A stretch of 21,231 nt of DNA from an uncultured Oscillospiraceae bacterium (lineage in GTDB: Bacteria; Bacillota; Clostridia; Oscillospirales; Acutalibacteraceae): assembly GCA_910588415.1 (NCBI GenBank), contig CAJUPK010000009.1:1-21231 (forward strand), read 5' to 3'. The notes under the pieces were generated by a model. That model made no database searches and was not told the DNA's origin. It saw only the letters and a program-made list of their open reading frames with translations. The stretch's first letter is position 1, and each line of letters begins with the position of its first letter. The position numbers and the translations under genes are program-made. This document shows positions 6,246 through 13,903 of the stretch, piece by piece.

Positions 6246-7112
6246 TCACCTCTTCCAGTATGTCCACCGCACCCCCGGCCTATAGCCGATTTTCTGGTAA
6301 AAGGGGTTCCCCCCGCCGGTCATATGAGTGGCACCCAGGGGTTTCAGCCGCCTGTAATGCTCCGAAAGCACTGCCGCGGCCAGGCCCCTGCGGCGGTACT
6401 CCGGCACCGTGCATAAGGGCTCCATATAGGCCAGCTTGTTTTCCGGCGCCCACCACATGCCCGCGTAGCACACATAGTCCCCTGCCTCGTTCATCACGGC
6501 GATGTGGCGCTCCGGCGTGGCGTGGGGGGCGCAGACCAGGGCATAGCTGGACTCAAACTCCCCGTTCCAGGGCCCCTCCGACTCCTCGTGGTCAAAGCCC
6601 TTCCAGCAGCACTCGCAGCACTTGGCCACGTCCAGAGTGCCCGGCTCTGTAAACCGGAAGCCCTCTGGCAGAGGGTAATCCAGGGGCTTGTCAAAGTCGT
6701 ACTGCATGTCATCATAGCCGCCCCGCTGGGTATAGCCAAGCTTCTCCGCTGCCTGGCGGAGGGCTGTCTGGCTTCCGAATAGCACCAGCTGGTGTTCTCC
6801 ATGGACAGGCATATGCTCTCCCGCGTAGGCCACCATCTCTGGAGCCAGGGTCTCATAGCCGGGCCGCAGGCTGAAATATACGTCTGTCACCGGGTTTTCG
6901 TGAAAGCAGAAGCCCACCATCTTCTCCCCGTCCAGCCACATCCGGCACCGGTGGAGGTAGGACTTGTCCATCCAATCCGAGCACAGGGCGTACTCCCAGA
7001 AGGGAGCGGCCACGCCATTGCGCCAATCCTTCTCATATATGTCCAGCATGAATTGGTACACGGCCATGTGGTCGCTCAGGATACTGAATGGTTTCGTGGT
7101 AATGCGGTTCAT
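6246..7112 (-). CDS. GNAT-family N-acetyltransferase, two-lobed
   Basis: A 288-residue protein with a clear acetyl-CoA-binding motif A in the C-terminal half: MEPLCTVPEYRRRGLAAAVL (230-249), with the RRxGLA-type loop at 240-245, followed by GGGNPFYQKIGYRP (267-280), the typical end of a GNAT fold. The N-terminal half (1-140) is about the size of a second, degenerate GNAT lobe, ending GYTQRGGYDDMQYDF. An unusual cysteine cluster CCECC sits at 165-169. The start at 7112 follows AAAGGGAG about 10 bases upstream. It is the first gene of the operon and divergent from the XRE regulator, with 115 bases between the two start codons. The acetylated substrate is unknown; no aminoglycoside or ribosomal-protein signature is seen. 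Confidence 0.88.
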   Translation of the reverse strand: MNRITTKPFSILSDHMAVYQFMLDIYEKDWRNGVAAPFWEYALCSDWMDKSYLHRCRMWLDGEKMVGFCFHENPVTDVYFSLRPGYETLAPEMVAYAGEHMPVHGEHQLVLFGSQTALRQAAEKLGYTQRGGYDDMQYDFDKPLDYPLPEGFRFTEPGTLDVAKCCECCWKGFDHEESEGPWNGEFESSYALVCAPHATPERHIAVMNEAGDYVCYAGMWWAPENKLAYMEPLCTVPEYRRRGLAAAVLSEHYRRLKPLGATHMTGGGNPFYQKIGYRPGVRWTYWKR

Positions 7113-7139
7113 ACGATCACGCTCCCTTTCTGTTCACAA

Positions 7140-7180
7140 TCCGGGCGAAACTGTACAAAACAGCAGGTGGACCGCCCGGA
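7140..7180. promoter_or_regulatory. candidate operator between divergent genes
   Basis: TCCGGGCG (7140-7147) and CGCCCGGA (7173-7180) are exact inverted copies with 25 bases between them. The right copy lies in the spacer between -35 and -10 of the regulator gene. This position would suit autoregulation by the XRE protein encoded next to it, together with control of the divergent GNAT operon. This is inference from position and symmetry only. Confidence 0.4.
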
Positions 7181-7196
7181 AGGATTCTGGTATAAT
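7168..7196 (+). promoter_or_regulatory. promoter of the XRE regulator
   Basis: TGGACC (7168-7173, four of six consensus bases) and TATAAT (7191-7196) are separated by 17 bases, and TGG directly before TATAAT gives an extended -10. The start codon at 7228 lies about 25 bases after the expected transcription start. Confidence 0.75.
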
Positions 7197-7227
7197 CTGC
7201 TTACATCAAACAAAGGAGGACATGAAA

Positions 7228-7668
7228 ATGGGAATTGGAAACAGTCTTTGCAACGCCAGAAAGCGCAAGGGGCTCTCTCAGGAGGCTGTGGCTGAAAAGC
7301 TGGGGGTCAGCCGCCAGACCATCTCCAAGTGGGAGACCGGGGAGACCCTGCCGGACATCCGGCAGGCCAAGGGGCTGGCCGCGCTGTACGGCCTGTCCCT
7401 GGACGATTTGATTGCCTTTGACGCGGACGTGCAGGAGGTGGAGGACGTGGTCCGGCGCACCACCCAGGAGACCAGCGATAAGGTGGACTGGACCAAGCTT
7501 TGGGCAGAGAAATACCCGGTGCTTGCCCGCTACCGGGAGGAGATGGACCCCGCCCCCTATACCCAATCTCTGGAAGGATTGCTGGAGAAGCTGGCACAGG
7601 AGGTCGGCCTTCCTGATATTGAAAGACATTCTTTCCAGCCTCTGGCAGCAGAGCTGATCTACCTCTGA
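7228..7668 (+). CDS. XRE-family helix-turn-helix transcriptional regulator
   Basis: A 146-residue DNA-binding protein. The N-terminal HTH_3 domain (about 4-62) contains RKRKGLSQEAVAEKLGVSRQ (11-30) and TISKWETGETLPDI (31-44), textbook Cro/CI-type helices, followed by LAALYGLSLDDLI. The C-terminal 80 residues are acidic and aromatic, without a recognised domain, and may dimerise or bind a ligand. AGGAGG at 7214-7219 lies 8 bases before the ATG at 7228; the ATG at 7222 is only 2 bases away and therefore less likely. The gene is divergent from the GNAT-hydrolase-cinA-gluQ operon and ends in a strong terminator, so it is probably a single-gene unit. The likely target is its own promoter and the divergent operon. 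Confidence 0.9.
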   Translation: MGIGNSLCNARKRKGLSQEAVAEKLGVSRQTISKWETGETLPDIRQAKGLAALYGLSLDDLIAFDADVQEVEDVVRRTTQETSDKVDWTKLWAEKYPVLARYREEMDPAPYTQSLEGLLEKLAQEVGLPDIERHSFQPLAAELIYL

Positions 7669-7695
7669 GAGGCCCATTTTCATGGGCCTCTCTTT
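7667..7695 (+). terminator. intrinsic terminator of the XRE regulator gene
   Basis: GAGAGGCCCAT (7667-7677) pairs perfectly with ATGGGCCTCTC (7682-7692) around a TTTC loop, followed by TTTCT. The stem begins within the stop codon. There is no U-tract on the opposite side, so it works mainly for the plus strand. Confidence 0.85.
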
Positions 7696-7745
7696 CTGTC
7701 TGCCGCTGGTACACTGGTACACAAGACTTGACGGAACTGGATCTG

Positions 7746-8921
7746 TTAATAGGCGCTGATATGCGTGGTCCTCACATGTTGGAGGGCCTCCTTCAGCAGC
7801 GATTCTCCGTCGATAGCCTGTTCGCCCCGCTCCACCATCTCCAGGGTGGGTTTGGTGCGGGGGTGCCGGGGGGTAAAGATGGTACAGCAGTCCTCGTAAG
7901 GCTCGATGGAGGTGTCAAAGGTGTCGATGCGCCGGGCGGTCTTTATAATCTCCGCCTTGTCGCTGCCAATCAGGGGCCGGAACACAGGCATATCCGCCAC
8001 CGCGTCCGTGCAGGCAATGGCCTGCAGGGTCTGGCTGGCCACCTGGCCCAGGCTCTCCCCGGTAATCAGGCACTGGCAGCCCTCCTGCTCTGCCACCCGC
8101 TGGGCGGCCCGCAGCATGTACCGCCGGAGAATCACGGTGCCCAGGTCCTCGGGGCAGCAGTCCCGAATGGCCTCCTGCAGGCGGGTCAGTTCCACGGTCA
8201 CCAGCTTGATCCGCCCCGCGTACTGGCTCACCTTTTCCAAAAGGCGCACCACCTTGTCGTGGGCCAGCTCGCTGGTGTAGGGGGGGCTGGCAAAGTGTAC
8301 GGCGGTAAGCTCCAGGCCCCGCTTGGCCATCTGCCAGGCAGCCACCGGGCTGTCTAAGCCCCCGCTGATCAGCACCAGGCCCCGGCCCCCTGTGCCCACC
8401 GGGATGCCCCCGGCCCCGGGCTGGGCGTTGGCGTGGACAAAGGCATACTGCTCCCGCACCTCTACCCGCACCTCCAGGTCCGGGCGGTGTACATCCACCT
8501 GGAGATGGGGGTACTTCTCCAGAAGATACCCGCCCACCTCCGCGCAGATCTCCGGGGACTTGTAGGGAAACTTCTTGTCGCTGCGCTTGCACTCCACCTT
8601 AAAGGTGCGGACCTCCTCCAGCTGGTCCCGCAGGTACTCTGCCGCCCGCTCCTGAATGGCTGGCAGGTCCTTCTCCGCGGTGCCTGCCCGGGTATAGCTC
8701 ACCACCCCGAACACCTTCCCGCAGCGCTCCCCGGCCAGGTCCATGTCAGCGGCATGGTCCAGGGGCTCCACATAGACCGTGGACTGCCGGGCGCTTACCG
8801 CAAACTCCCCTGCGTCCTTCAGCCGCCGCTTCACGTTTTTCATCAGCACTTCCTCAAAGCTCCGGCGGTTCAGGCCCTTCAGGGCCACCTCTCCCAGCTT
8901 CAGCAAAATAACCTCGCCCAT
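7746..8921 (-). CDS. thiI: tRNA 4-thiouridine synthase ThiI
   Basis: A 391-residue cytosolic enzyme that adenylates uridine 8 of tRNA and inserts sulfur delivered as persulfide; in many bacteria it also serves thiazole synthesis. The N-terminal ferredoxin-like and THUMP regions (about 1-165) include LKLGEVALKGLNRRSFE. The PP-loop is LISGGLDSPVAAW (184-196) and the conserved GESLGQVASQT lies at 288-298. The Cys pair in EDCCTIF (343-349) sits where the catalytic cysteine of the core occurs. There is no C-terminal rhodanese domain, as is usual in Gram-positives. The start at 8921 lies one base after the HAD gene stop and follows GGAG; an in-frame start at 8948 would overlap that gene. It is the last gene of the five-gene run with its presumed sulfur donor two genes upstream. 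Confidence 0.95.
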   Translation of the reverse strand: MGEVILLKLGEVALKGLNRRSFEEVLMKNVKRRLKDAGEFAVSARQSTVYVEPLDHAADMDLAGERCGKVFGVVSYTRAGTAEKDLPAIQERAAEYLRDQLEEVRTFKVECKRSDKKFPYKSPEICAEVGGYLLEKYPHLQVDVHRPDLEVRVEVREQYAFVHANAQPGAGGIPVGTGGRGLVLISGGLDSPVAAWQMAKRGLELTAVHFASPPYTSELAHDKVVRLLEKVSQYAGRIKLVTVELTRLQEAIRDCCPEDLGTVILRRYMLRAAQRVAEQEGCQCLITGESLGQVASQTLQAIACTDAVADMPVFRPLIGSDKAEIIKTARRIDTFDTSIEPYEDCCTIFTPRHPRTKPTLEMVERGEQAIDGESLLKEALQHVRTTHISAY

Positions 8922-8922
8922 C

Positions 8923-9621
8923 TTATCTCCGTCCTTTCCGCTCCACAAAATTCACCAGCTCCCGCAGGTTGCGGATAGTCCACGGGGCATCCGGCTGGTG
9001 TTCGCTCCGGTCGATCAAAAAAGAGGTAAAGCCCTGCTCCCTGGCCCCATCGGCCTCAGGGGGATAGTCGTCCACATACAGGCTCTCCTGCGCCGTAACG
9101 CCCTGGGCCTCTAAGGCGGCGCTGAAAATCACCGGGTCCGGCTTGCTGGCCCCCACCAGAGAGCTGGCCGTAAAGCTGGTAAAGTACCCATGCAGGCCGC
9201 AGTTCATCAGGGTTGTCTCCAAAGAGGGCGGGCTGTCGCTGATGACCCCCATTTTGTATCCCTTGTTTTTAAAATATTCCAGCACGTCCACGGTCTCCGG
9301 GTAGGGGTACTTTTTTAAGTACCAGAGCTTCTCCACCAGCATGTCCGCCCGCTCCCCGGTATGCTCTGTAATCCCCATGTCCTCAAACACATAGAGATAC
9401 CACTGACGGAAAAAATCCAGCTCCTGCTCCATGGTTGTATAGGGCGCGAAGGGGAAGCCGCCCCCCTGCACTTTCTCAAAGAATTTCATGAAATAGTCGT
9501 AGGAATCATCGAATTTCCGGCCGCTCCACTGTTCCAGGCGCTCATTGCGAAAGCGGGTCCACTCCGGGTCCCCCCGCACCAAGGTGCCGTCCCGGTCAAA
9601 AAAGATCGCCTTGTACTTCAT
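8923..9621 (-). CDS. HAD-superfamily hydrolase
   Basis: A 232-residue phosphatase-type HAD protein. Motif I is FFDRDGTLV (7-15) with Asp9 and Asp11, motif II is VISDSPPS (126-133) with Ser128, the motif III lysine is in GASKPDP (Lys160), and motif IV is YVDDYPPEAD (182-191). The helical cap lies between motif I and about residue 110. The ATG at 9621 overlaps the desulfurase stop in an ATGA arrangement, so translation is probably coupled. A phosphoglycolate-phosphatase or nucleotidase-like role is typical for this subgroup, but the substrate is not predictable. Its place between cysteine desulfurase and thiI is curious: a phosphatase is not a known part of 4-thiouridine synthesis. Confidence 0.88.
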   Translation of the reverse strand: MKYKAIFFDRDGTLVRGDPEWTRFRNERLEQWSGRKFDDSYDYFMKFFEKVQGGGFPFAPYTTMEQELDFFRQWYLYVFEDMGITEHTGERADMLVEKLWYLKKYPYPETVDVLEYFKNKGYKMGVISDSPPSLETTLMNCGLHGYFTSFTASSLVGASKPDPVIFSAALEAQGVTAQESLYVDDYPPEADGAREQGFTSFLIDRSEHQPDAPWTIRNLRELVNFVERKGRR

Positions 9622-10778
9622 CCTCTACCTCTCCTCTGCCTCTCCTTTGCCAGGCTCTCCAGCCCAGCCTTCACTCCCTCTGCCAAGGCCCGCACATCCT
9701 CTTCCCGGGTAAAATGGGAAAAGCTGGCCCGCAAAGCAGAGGCCGCCTGTTCCCGGGGCAGGCCCATGGCCGCCAGCACATGGCTGGGCTTGCCCCGGCC
9801 GCAGGCAGACCCAGCGGACACATAGACCCCCCGCTGGGCCAGGAAGTGCAGCATGGTCTCTGCCCGCACCCCCACGGGGGAGAAATTCAGGATATAGGGC
9901 AGGCTGTCCTCCGGGCTGTTGACCCTTACCTCCGGGATGGCGGCCAAAAGCTCCCGCAGCAGGCCCTGCAGCCCCTTCATCTTTGGCAGCAGCTCCCCTG
10001 GCCGGGGGGCCAGCTCCACAGCCTTGGCAAAGGCCCCTGCCAGCGGCAGGCTCTCTGTGCCCGGGCGCAGGCCCTGTTCCTGCCCCCCGCCAAAGACCTG
10101 GGGCAGGATGCGGGTCCCCCGCTTTACATACAGGGCCCCCAGCCCCTTGGGGCCGTGTATCTTGTGGGCGCTGATGGTACACAGGTCGGCCCCCAGCTTG
10201 GGGGGGGCAAAGTCCAGCTTGCAGAAAGCCTGAACGCAGTCTGTGTGCAGCAGGGCCGGGGCTTTTTTTGCCCGGATGGCCCGCGCCGCCGCCTCCACTG
10301 GCAGCACAGCCCCCGTCTCGTTGTTCACCAGCATCAGGCTGACCAGAATGGTGTCCCCGTCAATGGCCTCGGCCAGGGCGGCCGGGTCGATCCGCCCTGT
10401 GCTGTCCGGCTGCAGGTACACGGCCTGAAATCCCCGGTTCTCCAGCTCCCTGACCGCCTCCAGCACAGAATCATGCTCCACGGCCGTGGTGACGATCTTA
10501 TTACCCAGCCGCCGCCGGGCCTGGGCCGCGCCCAAAAGGGCCAGGTTGTTGGCCTCTGTGCCGCCCCCGGTAAAGACCAGCTCCCCGGGGCCAACCCCCA
10601 GCCGTTTCGCGATAGCTGCCCGGGCCTTGTCCAGCTCCTTTTTTGCCGCAAAGCCCCGGCTGTGCAGGGAGGAGGGGTTGCCCCACTGCTCGGTCATCAG
10701 GCGCAGGGCCTCCGCGGCGGCCTCTGGCAGCACCTGGGTGGTGGCAGCGTTGTCCAGGTAGTGCTCTGTGTGCTCCAT
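9618..10778 (-). CDS. cysteine desulfurase (NifS/IscS family), probable ThiI partner
   Basis: A 386-residue PLP enzyme that takes sulfur from cysteine as a protein persulfide. Visible are YLDNAATT (7-14), the cofactor-stacking His102 in VEHDSVLE, the NNETG motif at 152-156, Asp180 in LLHTDCVQAF, the PLP lysine Lys206 in SAHKIHGPKG, the GGGQEQGLRPGTE loop (230-242) and the catalytic Cys326 in SAGSACGRG. The ATG at 10778 follows GGTGAG by about 5 bases. A GTG at 10787, overlapping the previous stop as GTGA, is an alternative. In Bacillus subtilis the specialised desulfurase NifZ stands next to thiI and feeds it; the same job is inferred here from the context. No Fe-S scaffold gene is in the window, which argues against a general Isc role. 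Confidence 0.93.
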   Translation of the reverse strand: MEHTEHYLDNAATTQVLPEAAAEALRLMTEQWGNPSSLHSRGFAAKKELDKARAAIAKRLGVGPGELVFTGGGTEANNLALLGAAQARRRLGNKIVTTAVEHDSVLEAVRELENRGFQAVYLQPDSTGRIDPAALAEAIDGDTILVSLMLVNNETGAVLPVEAAARAIRAKKAPALLHTDCVQAFCKLDFAPPKLGADLCTISAHKIHGPKGLGALYVKRGTRILPQVFGGGQEQGLRPGTESLPLAGAFAKAVELAPRPGELLPKMKGLQGLLRELLAAIPEVRVNSPEDSLPYILNFSPVGVRAETMLHFLAQRGVYVSAGSACGRGKPSHVLAAMGLPREQAASALRASFSHFTREEDVRALAEGVKAGLESLAKERQRRGRG

Positions 10779-10783
10779 GGCTC

Positions 10784-11806
10784 TCACCGCCTGCGGTAGC
10801 CGGTAGAGAAATCCACCTGGTTTTTCAAGGGCTCGCCCCGCATAAAGCGGCCCAGATTTTCCGCGAAGATCCCGGCAATCCGCTCATGGGTCTCCCACAG
10901 ATGATACCCTCCGGACACATGGGGGGTCACCACCGCTGTAGGCAGCCGCCACAGCCTGTGGCCAGGGGGCAGGGGTTCTGGGTCTGTCACATCCAGGCCA
11001 GCCCCGCCCAGGCGGCCGCTCTCCAAAGCGTCGCACAGGGCCTCGGTATCCACGATATACCCCCGGCCCACATTCAGGACCACAGCCCCCTCTTTCATCT
11101 CCCCGATGCGCTCCCGGCTGAGCATCCCCCGGGTCTGGGGCGTGCCGGGCAGGGTGACAGCCACCACGTCCGCCTGGGGAAGCAGCCGGTCCAGATCCCC
11201 GGTCAGGTGCAGCTCGTCCACAAAGTCCGGCTTCTCTCCCCCGGTGCGCCGCAGGCCAATCACATAGGCGCCCAGGGCCTTGCACAGCCGGGCAAAGTCC
11301 CCGCCAATATCCCCCAGGCCCAGCACCAGCACCACAGCCCCCCGCAAAGTGCGCACCTGGCCCTGGCTGGCCCAGGCTTCCCGGTTTTGGGCGTCCCGGT
11401 ACAGCTCCAGCTTTTTAAAGATCATCAACAGGGTGCCCAGCATGTGCTCGGAGATGGCCAGGCCATAGGCCCCGGTGGCATTGGTCAGCACCGCGCCCTG
11501 GGGCAGAACCCCTGGCTGGGTGTACCATTCCACTCCGGCGCTGCTGGTCTGCAGCCACTGCAGGCAGGCCGCCTTTTCCAGCAGGCCGGGGGTCACATTG
11601 CCCAGAATGGCGTGGGCCCAGGCCGCGTCCTCCTCTGTAACCCTCTCCGCAGGCAGCAGCTGGGGAAAGGGCAGGGTCCCGCCCCGGCCGGAGGGCAGGT
11701 CTTCCCCCAGGCGGAAGCGTATCTCCGCCTGGGGCGCGGCGGCAAAAAGCGCCTCCCGCTGCTGTTGGGACAAGGGGATGGTAACAAGGATATGGGGTGT
11801 GTCCAT
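10784..11806 (-). CDS. D-isomer-specific 2-hydroxyacid dehydrogenase
   Basis: A 340-residue NAD(P)-dependent oxidoreductase of the PGDH/glyoxylate-reductase family, interconverting 2-keto acids and D-2-hydroxy acids. The Rossmann motif is VLGLGDIGGDFA (161-172), with Gly163, Gly165 and Gly168. The catalytic residues are Arg248 (NVGRGYIVD), Glu277 (DPEPLP) and His296 (TPHVSGG). The substrate-binding half has QTSSAGVEW (86-94) and TNATGAYGLAISEHML (108-123). Residues at the end of the second Rossmann strand (GLRRTGG, 184-190) include two arginines, which hints at NADP rather than NAD; that is inference. The start at 11806 follows AGGAGG. Spacing to nadE upstream is 60 bases, and 5 bases separate its stop from the desulfurase ATG. 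The substrate is not known; it is not an obvious serine-pathway enzyme. Confidence 0.9.
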   Translation of the reverse strand: MDTPHILVTIPLSQQQREALFAAAPQAEIRFRLGEDLPSGRGGTLPFPQLLPAERVTEEDAAWAHAILGNVTPGLLEKAACLQWLQTSSAGVEWYTQPGVLPQGAVLTNATGAYGLAISEHMLGTLLMIFKKLELYRDAQNREAWASQGQVRTLRGAVVLVLGLGDIGGDFARLCKALGAYVIGLRRTGGEKPDFVDELHLTGDLDRLLPQADVVAVTLPGTPQTRGMLSRERIGEMKEGAVVLNVGRGYIVDTEALCDALESGRLGGAGLDVTDPEPLPPGHRLWRLPTAVVTPHVSGGYHLWETHERIAGIFAENLGRFMRGEPLKNQVDFSTGYRRR

Positions 11807-11866
11807 GGGAAACCTCCTGTTTATTTACTATATAAAGTGGTTTGGCCCGTTCCTCTCCGGCAGGGC

Positions 11867-13780
11867 CTACAGTCCGGCAATCTCCTCCAGCCACAGGTCC
11901 GCGCAGGCGTCGCTGGGCATCCGCAGGTCCCCTCGGGGAGACACAGCCACAGCGCCCACCTTGGGTCCGTCCGGCAGGCAGGACCGCTTGAACTGCTGGG
12001 AGAAGAACCGCCGGAAGAATACCTGCAGCCAGCCCTTTATGGTCTCTGGCGGGAACTGCCCGGCAAAGCTGCGGCAGGCCATGTGGTAAATTTTCCCCGG
12101 ACCAAAGCCGTGGCGCAGCAGGTGGTACAAAAAGAAGTCGTGCAGCTCGTAGGGGCCCACCAGCTCCTCGGTTTTCTGGGCGATCTCCCCGTCTTTGGGG
12201 GGCAGCAGCTCTGGGCTTACCGGCGTGTCCAGCACGTCCAGCAGGGCCTCTCCCAGCTTTCCGCCCAGGCGGTCCGCCTCAAAGCGGACCAGGTGGCGCA
12301 CCAAGGTCTTGGGCACACCGGCGTTTACCGCGTACATGGACATGTGGTCCCCGTTGTAGGTGGCCCATCCCAATGCCAGCTCAGACAGGTCCCCGGTGCC
12401 AATCACCAGGCCCCCCCGCTGGTTGGCAATGTCCATGGCCACCTGCATCCGCTCCCGGGCCTGGGCGTTCTCAAAGGTCACGTCGTATTGCTCCGGGTCC
12501 TGGCCAATGTCCGCAAAGTGGCTGAGCACCGTCTGGGCAATGGACTGCTCCCGGAACTCCACCCCTAGCTCCCGGGCCATGGCCTCCGCGTTGCGCTTTG
12601 TGCGCTCTGTGGTGCCAAAGCAGGGCATGGAGATGGTCAAAATACCCTTTCTGTCCAGGCCCAGGATGTCAAAGGCCCGCACTGTCACCAGGGCCGCCAA
12701 AGTGGAATCCAGCCCTCCGGAGAAAGCTACCACCGCGCTTTTGCAGCCCGTATGCCGCAGGCGGGTGGCCAGGCCCTGGGCCTGCAGGGTGAGAATCAGC
12801 TGGCAGCGCTCCTGCCGGGCAGCGGGGCTGCTGGGGACAAAGGGCTGGCAGGCAAAGGCCCGCTGGGGCTCAAACCGGGCCACGGTCTCCGGCTGGTAGG
12901 CAAAGGGAATCTGCACCATGTCCCCGGACTGGCGGTCCTGCCAGGTATTGGTCCTGCGGCGCTCCTGAACCAGCTTCTCCAGGTCCAGCTCTGCCACGGT
13001 CAACCCGGTGGTGAAAAGGGAGCTCTCTGCCAGCAGGGTGCCGTTTTCCCCCACCAGGTCATGGCCGGCAAACACCAGGTCCCCGGTGGACTCCCCTGTC
13101 CCGGCGTCCGCGTAGACATAGCCGCTTATGGTGTGGCCGGACCACATCTCCACCAGGCCCCGGCGGTAGGCGGCCTTGCCCGCCGCCTCGTTGCTGCAGG
13201 AGGGGTTGAAAAGCACCGTGGCCCCGCTTCTGGCCAGCTGAGCGCTGGGGGGCTCTGGGCCCCACAGGTCCTCGCAGATCTCCACCCCCGCGGTCAGGCC
13301 CTCCACGTTCCTGCAGGGGAACAGCAGGTTTTTGCCCATCCAGACGGTCTGTCCCGCAAACAGGATCTCCTGGGGCTCTGGGGCCGGGGCAAAGTACCGG
13401 GCCTCGTAAAACTCCCCATAGTTGGGGATGGCGCTTTTGGCAGGCAGGCCCAGCAGCCGCCCCTGGTGGAACACCGCCGCGCAGTTGTAGCGGGAGCCCT
13501 GCCAGGCCACAGGCACCCCCACCACGCAGAGGATATCCAGGCTGGCCGTGTCCTTCATCAGCCGTTCCAGGGCCCGCTCCGCCCCGGCAAGCAAAGTGCG
13601 GTTTAGGAACAGGTCCCCGCAGGTATAGGCTGTCAGGGCCAGTTCCGGCAGGCAGACGGCCCCGCACCCGGCCTGGGCCGCCTGGGCAATCAGGGCCTGG
13701 ATGCGGGCCCGGTTCTCCTCCACATGGGCCACGCGAACCTCCGGGGTGGCTGCCGCCACTCGAAAAAATCCGTCTTTCAT
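11867..13780 (-). CDS. nadE: glutamine-dependent NAD+ synthetase
   Basis: A 637-residue two-domain enzyme for the last step of NAD+ synthesis: ATP-dependent amidation of nicotinate adenine dinucleotide with glutamine as nitrogen donor. The N-terminal nitrilase-type glutaminase has the triad Glu46 (LPELALT), Lys115 (PAKSAIPNYGEFYEARYF) and Cys169 (VEICEDLW). The synthetase half has the PP-loop FSGGLDSTLAALV (353-365), SMPCFGTTERT, the GTGDLSELALGWATYNGDH stretch and the long C-terminal arm of the glutamine-using form. The length is normal for this form (single-domain NadE is about 270). The ATG at 13780 follows AAGGAGG. It heads the five-gene minus-strand run; no strong promoter is visible in the 80 bases upstream. 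An ammonia tunnel between the domains is expected from the family. Confidence 0.95.
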   Translation of the reverse strand: MKDGFFRVAAATPEVRVAHVEENRARIQALIAQAAQAGCGAVCLPELALTAYTCGDLFLNRTLLAGAERALERLMKDTASLDILCVVGVPVAWQGSRYNCAAVFHQGRLLGLPAKSAIPNYGEFYEARYFAPAPEPQEILFAGQTVWMGKNLLFPCRNVEGLTAGVEICEDLWGPEPPSAQLARSGATVLFNPSCSNEAAGKAAYRRGLVEMWSGHTISGYVYADAGTGESTGDLVFAGHDLVGENGTLLAESSLFTTGLTVAELDLEKLVQERRRTNTWQDRQSGDMVQIPFAYQPETVARFEPQRAFACQPFVPSSPAARQERCQLILTLQAQGLATRLRHTGCKSAVVAFSGGLDSTLAALVTVRAFDILGLDRKGILTISMPCFGTTERTKRNAEAMARELGVEFREQSIAQTVLSHFADIGQDPEQYDVTFENAQARERMQVAMDIANQRGGLVIGTGDLSELALGWATYNGDHMSMYAVNAGVPKTLVRHLVRFEADRLGGKLGEALLDVLDTPVSPELLPPKDGEIAQKTEELVGPYELHDFFLYHLLRHGFGPGKIYHMACRSFAGQFPPETIKGWLQVFFRRFFSQQFKRSCLPDGPKVGAVAVSPRGDLRMPSDACADLWLEEIAGL

Positions 13781-13861
13781 GGTAAAACCTCCTTGTTATC
13801 CATCGTATCCATGGGGCAAAAGACGCCCAGCTCGGCTGCAGCAGTCTGGTGCCCACACACC

Positions 13862-13890
13862 AAAAGGCCACAGGAAGTTCCTGCGGCCTT
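13862..13890 (-). terminator. intrinsic terminator after the VanW-domain gene
   Basis: Read on the minus strand, AAGGCCGCAGGAA pairs with TTCCTGTGGCCTT (one G-U pair) around a single-base turn and is followed by a run of T. It lies 14 bases after the stop at 13904 and separates that gene from nadE. Confidence 0.75.
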
Positions 13891-13903
13891 GGCAGTTGCT
13901 TTT

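Noticed and set aside
10779..10787. GTG start of the cysteine desulfurase at 10787
   Set aside because: The ATG at 10778 has a better-placed GGTGAG, and the family N-terminus (YLDNAATT) starts soon after it. The GTG remains possible because it overlaps the upstream stop.
10643..12568. 641-codon open frame on the plus strand
   Set aside because: It lies antisense to the desulfurase, hydroxyacid dehydrogenase and nadE genes. The translation is Gly/Gln/Pro-rich with no family motifs, typical of a shadow frame in GC-rich DNA.
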